Assembly (NCBI GenBank): GCA_017548245.1
Contig: JAFYMU010000124.1
Location: forward strand, 1 to 6,047
Origin: Kiritimatiellia bacterium
GTDB lineage: Bacteria > Verrucomicrobiota > Kiritimatiellia > RFP12 > DVOR01
Length of the DNA: 6,047 bases
Direction: 5' to 3'
Below the pieces are notes generated by a model. The model was not told the origin of the DNA, did no database searches, and was given only the letters and a program-made list of their open reading frames with translations. Within the stretch, counting starts at the first letter, position 1. The number at the start of each line of letters is the position of its first letter. Of the stretch, positions 5,069 to 6,047 are shown piece after piece. Both the position numbers and the translations under genes were made by a program.

Positions 5069-6047
5069 TTAAGGGGCAATGTTTTGATATTTCCATCGTT
5101 CAGATGGCTTTACCTTGTCCATGAAGAGATTGTGTTTGGGGTCATATTCAAGATTAGTGTCGTTCTCAGTTGGGTTTAGGTAGTATCGTAATGTGAGGAA
5201 ACATCTTCCTTTGTGATCTCTTCTAAATAAAACATTGTCAGGGGAGTAGATTTTTCCGTAATGAGCTCCAATTAGATTACCATTTTCATCCAATCGTGTA
5301 CGGGTCCTAAAAATATATCCAGTCCCTCTCTTCATGTGGTTGGATTTGACATGTTGGAAAATGCGTTCACCATAGGGTTCTTTTTCTAGTTCTACGATAT
5401 CCGAAAAAGACATTTTGGGGTTAAATGTGTTGAAGGTCGCGGCGTGATAAGGAGAAATAAATGAGTTTTGATGTCCATGAGTTTCGTTGTAGGGGTATTG
5501 AAAAGTATAATATCCAGCCTTTTCATCTGGGAATCGGACCTCCAAAATCGAGCCATGGTAGTTTTTCCCATCGGAGCCATCCCATTGATAGCAAACTTCA
5601 ATATCAGCATGAGAACCACTCCCATGTGGCGAGACCCAGTCATTAACAACCATATCAAAACCACACCATGCATTTAATAGAGGGATTTTTAATTCATTCC
5701 AATGTGAAGTTGCATACATCGGAATCGGGTTTAGACGCTCTTTCAGAACAAGTTCAATTGTAGGATTCCAAGGCTGCCATTTCCCATCTATTACATTTTC
5801 TTTAAAATTTGTGAACTCGTAGCGAATTATGTTGTGATAATATTTCTCGGTGCCAGGGTTACGAATATTAAATTTAGGCAACATTGAAAAGAGTGCATAA
5901 GTTAAAGCTGGGCTTTTGAATGTCACGAACCCATTTTTATCTGGAAATGCGGATAGATATTCTTCTCCGTATTCAAATGCTGCTTGAATCTTATAATCAG
6001 TGATAGGATAACCATCTTGATTAACAGCATGAACAGTGATTTTAGCC
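5069..6047 (-). CDS. Large hypothetical protein with Ig-like domain, N-terminus outside the window
   Basis: The frame is open from the window edge to the TAA at 5069, giving 325 residues of the C-terminal part. A GTG at 5926 could serve as a start but would split a domain, so the frame is read as entering from beyond 6047. Residues 1 to about 60 (AKITVHAVNQDGYPITDYKI, then a DKNGFVTF strand at 36-43) look like an Ig-like or carboxypeptidase-regulatory-like beta sandwich, typical of cell-surface or secreted proteins. The rest is a module I cannot name, with marks such as NPIPMYA (106-112), VVNDWVSPHGSGSHAD (133-148), YGKIYSPDNVLF (263-274) and YYLNPTENDTNLEYD (288-302). No C-terminal anchor or sorting signal is seen. 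Similar repeated secreted proteins may exist in gut PVC bacteria, but that is from memory and unchecked. The base composition is AT-richer than that of the operon downstream. Confidence 0.75.
   Translation of the reverse strand, partial: AKITVHAVNQDGYPITDYKIQAAFEYGEEYLSAFPDKNGFVTFKSPALTYALFSMLPKFNIRNPGTEKYYHNIIRYEFTNFKENVIDGKWQPWNPTIELVLKERLNPIPMYATSHWNELKIPLLNAWCGFDMVVNDWVSPHGSGSHADIEVCYQWDGSDGKNYHGSILEVRFPDEKAGYYTFQYPYNETHGHQNSFISPYHAATFNTFNPKMSFSDIVELEKEPYGERIFQHVKSNHMKRGTGYIFRTRTRLDENGNLIGAHYGKIYSPDNVLFRRDHKGRCFLTLRYYLNPTENDTNLEYDPKHNLFMDKVKPSERWKYQNIAP

Overview
The window is bacterial, and every gene I can support reads on the minus strand, so the biological order runs from base 6047 down to base 1. 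It has two parts. Bases 1-4149 hold a GC-rich, tightly packed gene string: yicC, a small unrecognised gene, a fused murC-murB, then pdxA, which runs off the window. Bases 4150-6047 are visibly more AT-rich and hold two exported-type proteins of unknown function, one of them cut by the window edge.

The gene string looks like one transcription unit. The small gene overlaps the end of yicC by 8 bases, its stop codon lies inside the start region of murC-murB (7-base overlap), and pdxA starts 10 bases after the murC-murB stop with its Shine-Dalgarno sequence overlapping that stop. MurC and MurB carry out two consecutive cytoplasmic steps of peptidoglycan precursor synthesis, here in one 781-residue polypeptide. 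The order of reaction is MurB first (UDP-MurNAc formation), then MurC (L-Ala addition). YicC is an endoribonuclease family. PdxA makes a pyridoxal phosphate precursor. The 107-residue protein between yicC and murC-murB is the least expected item: its sequence looks like the C-terminal half of a thiamine-diphosphate-binding domain, without the rest of such an enzyme.

The AT-richer part starts, in transcription order, with the C-terminal 325 residues of a protein that has an Ig-like or carboxypeptidase-regulatory-like beta domain followed by a module I cannot name. After a 100-base gap comes a 215-residue protein with a signal peptide and six cysteines. A 171-base gap separates it from yicC. 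No RNA gene, CRISPR array, insertion sequence or convincing terminator was seen.

The lineage cannot be fixed from this window. The MurC-MurB fusion and the style of the two secreted proteins suggest a peptidoglycan-making, Gram-negative bacterium of the PVC group (Verrucomicrobiota, Kiritimatiellota or Lentisphaerota). That is an inference from memory, not a search result.
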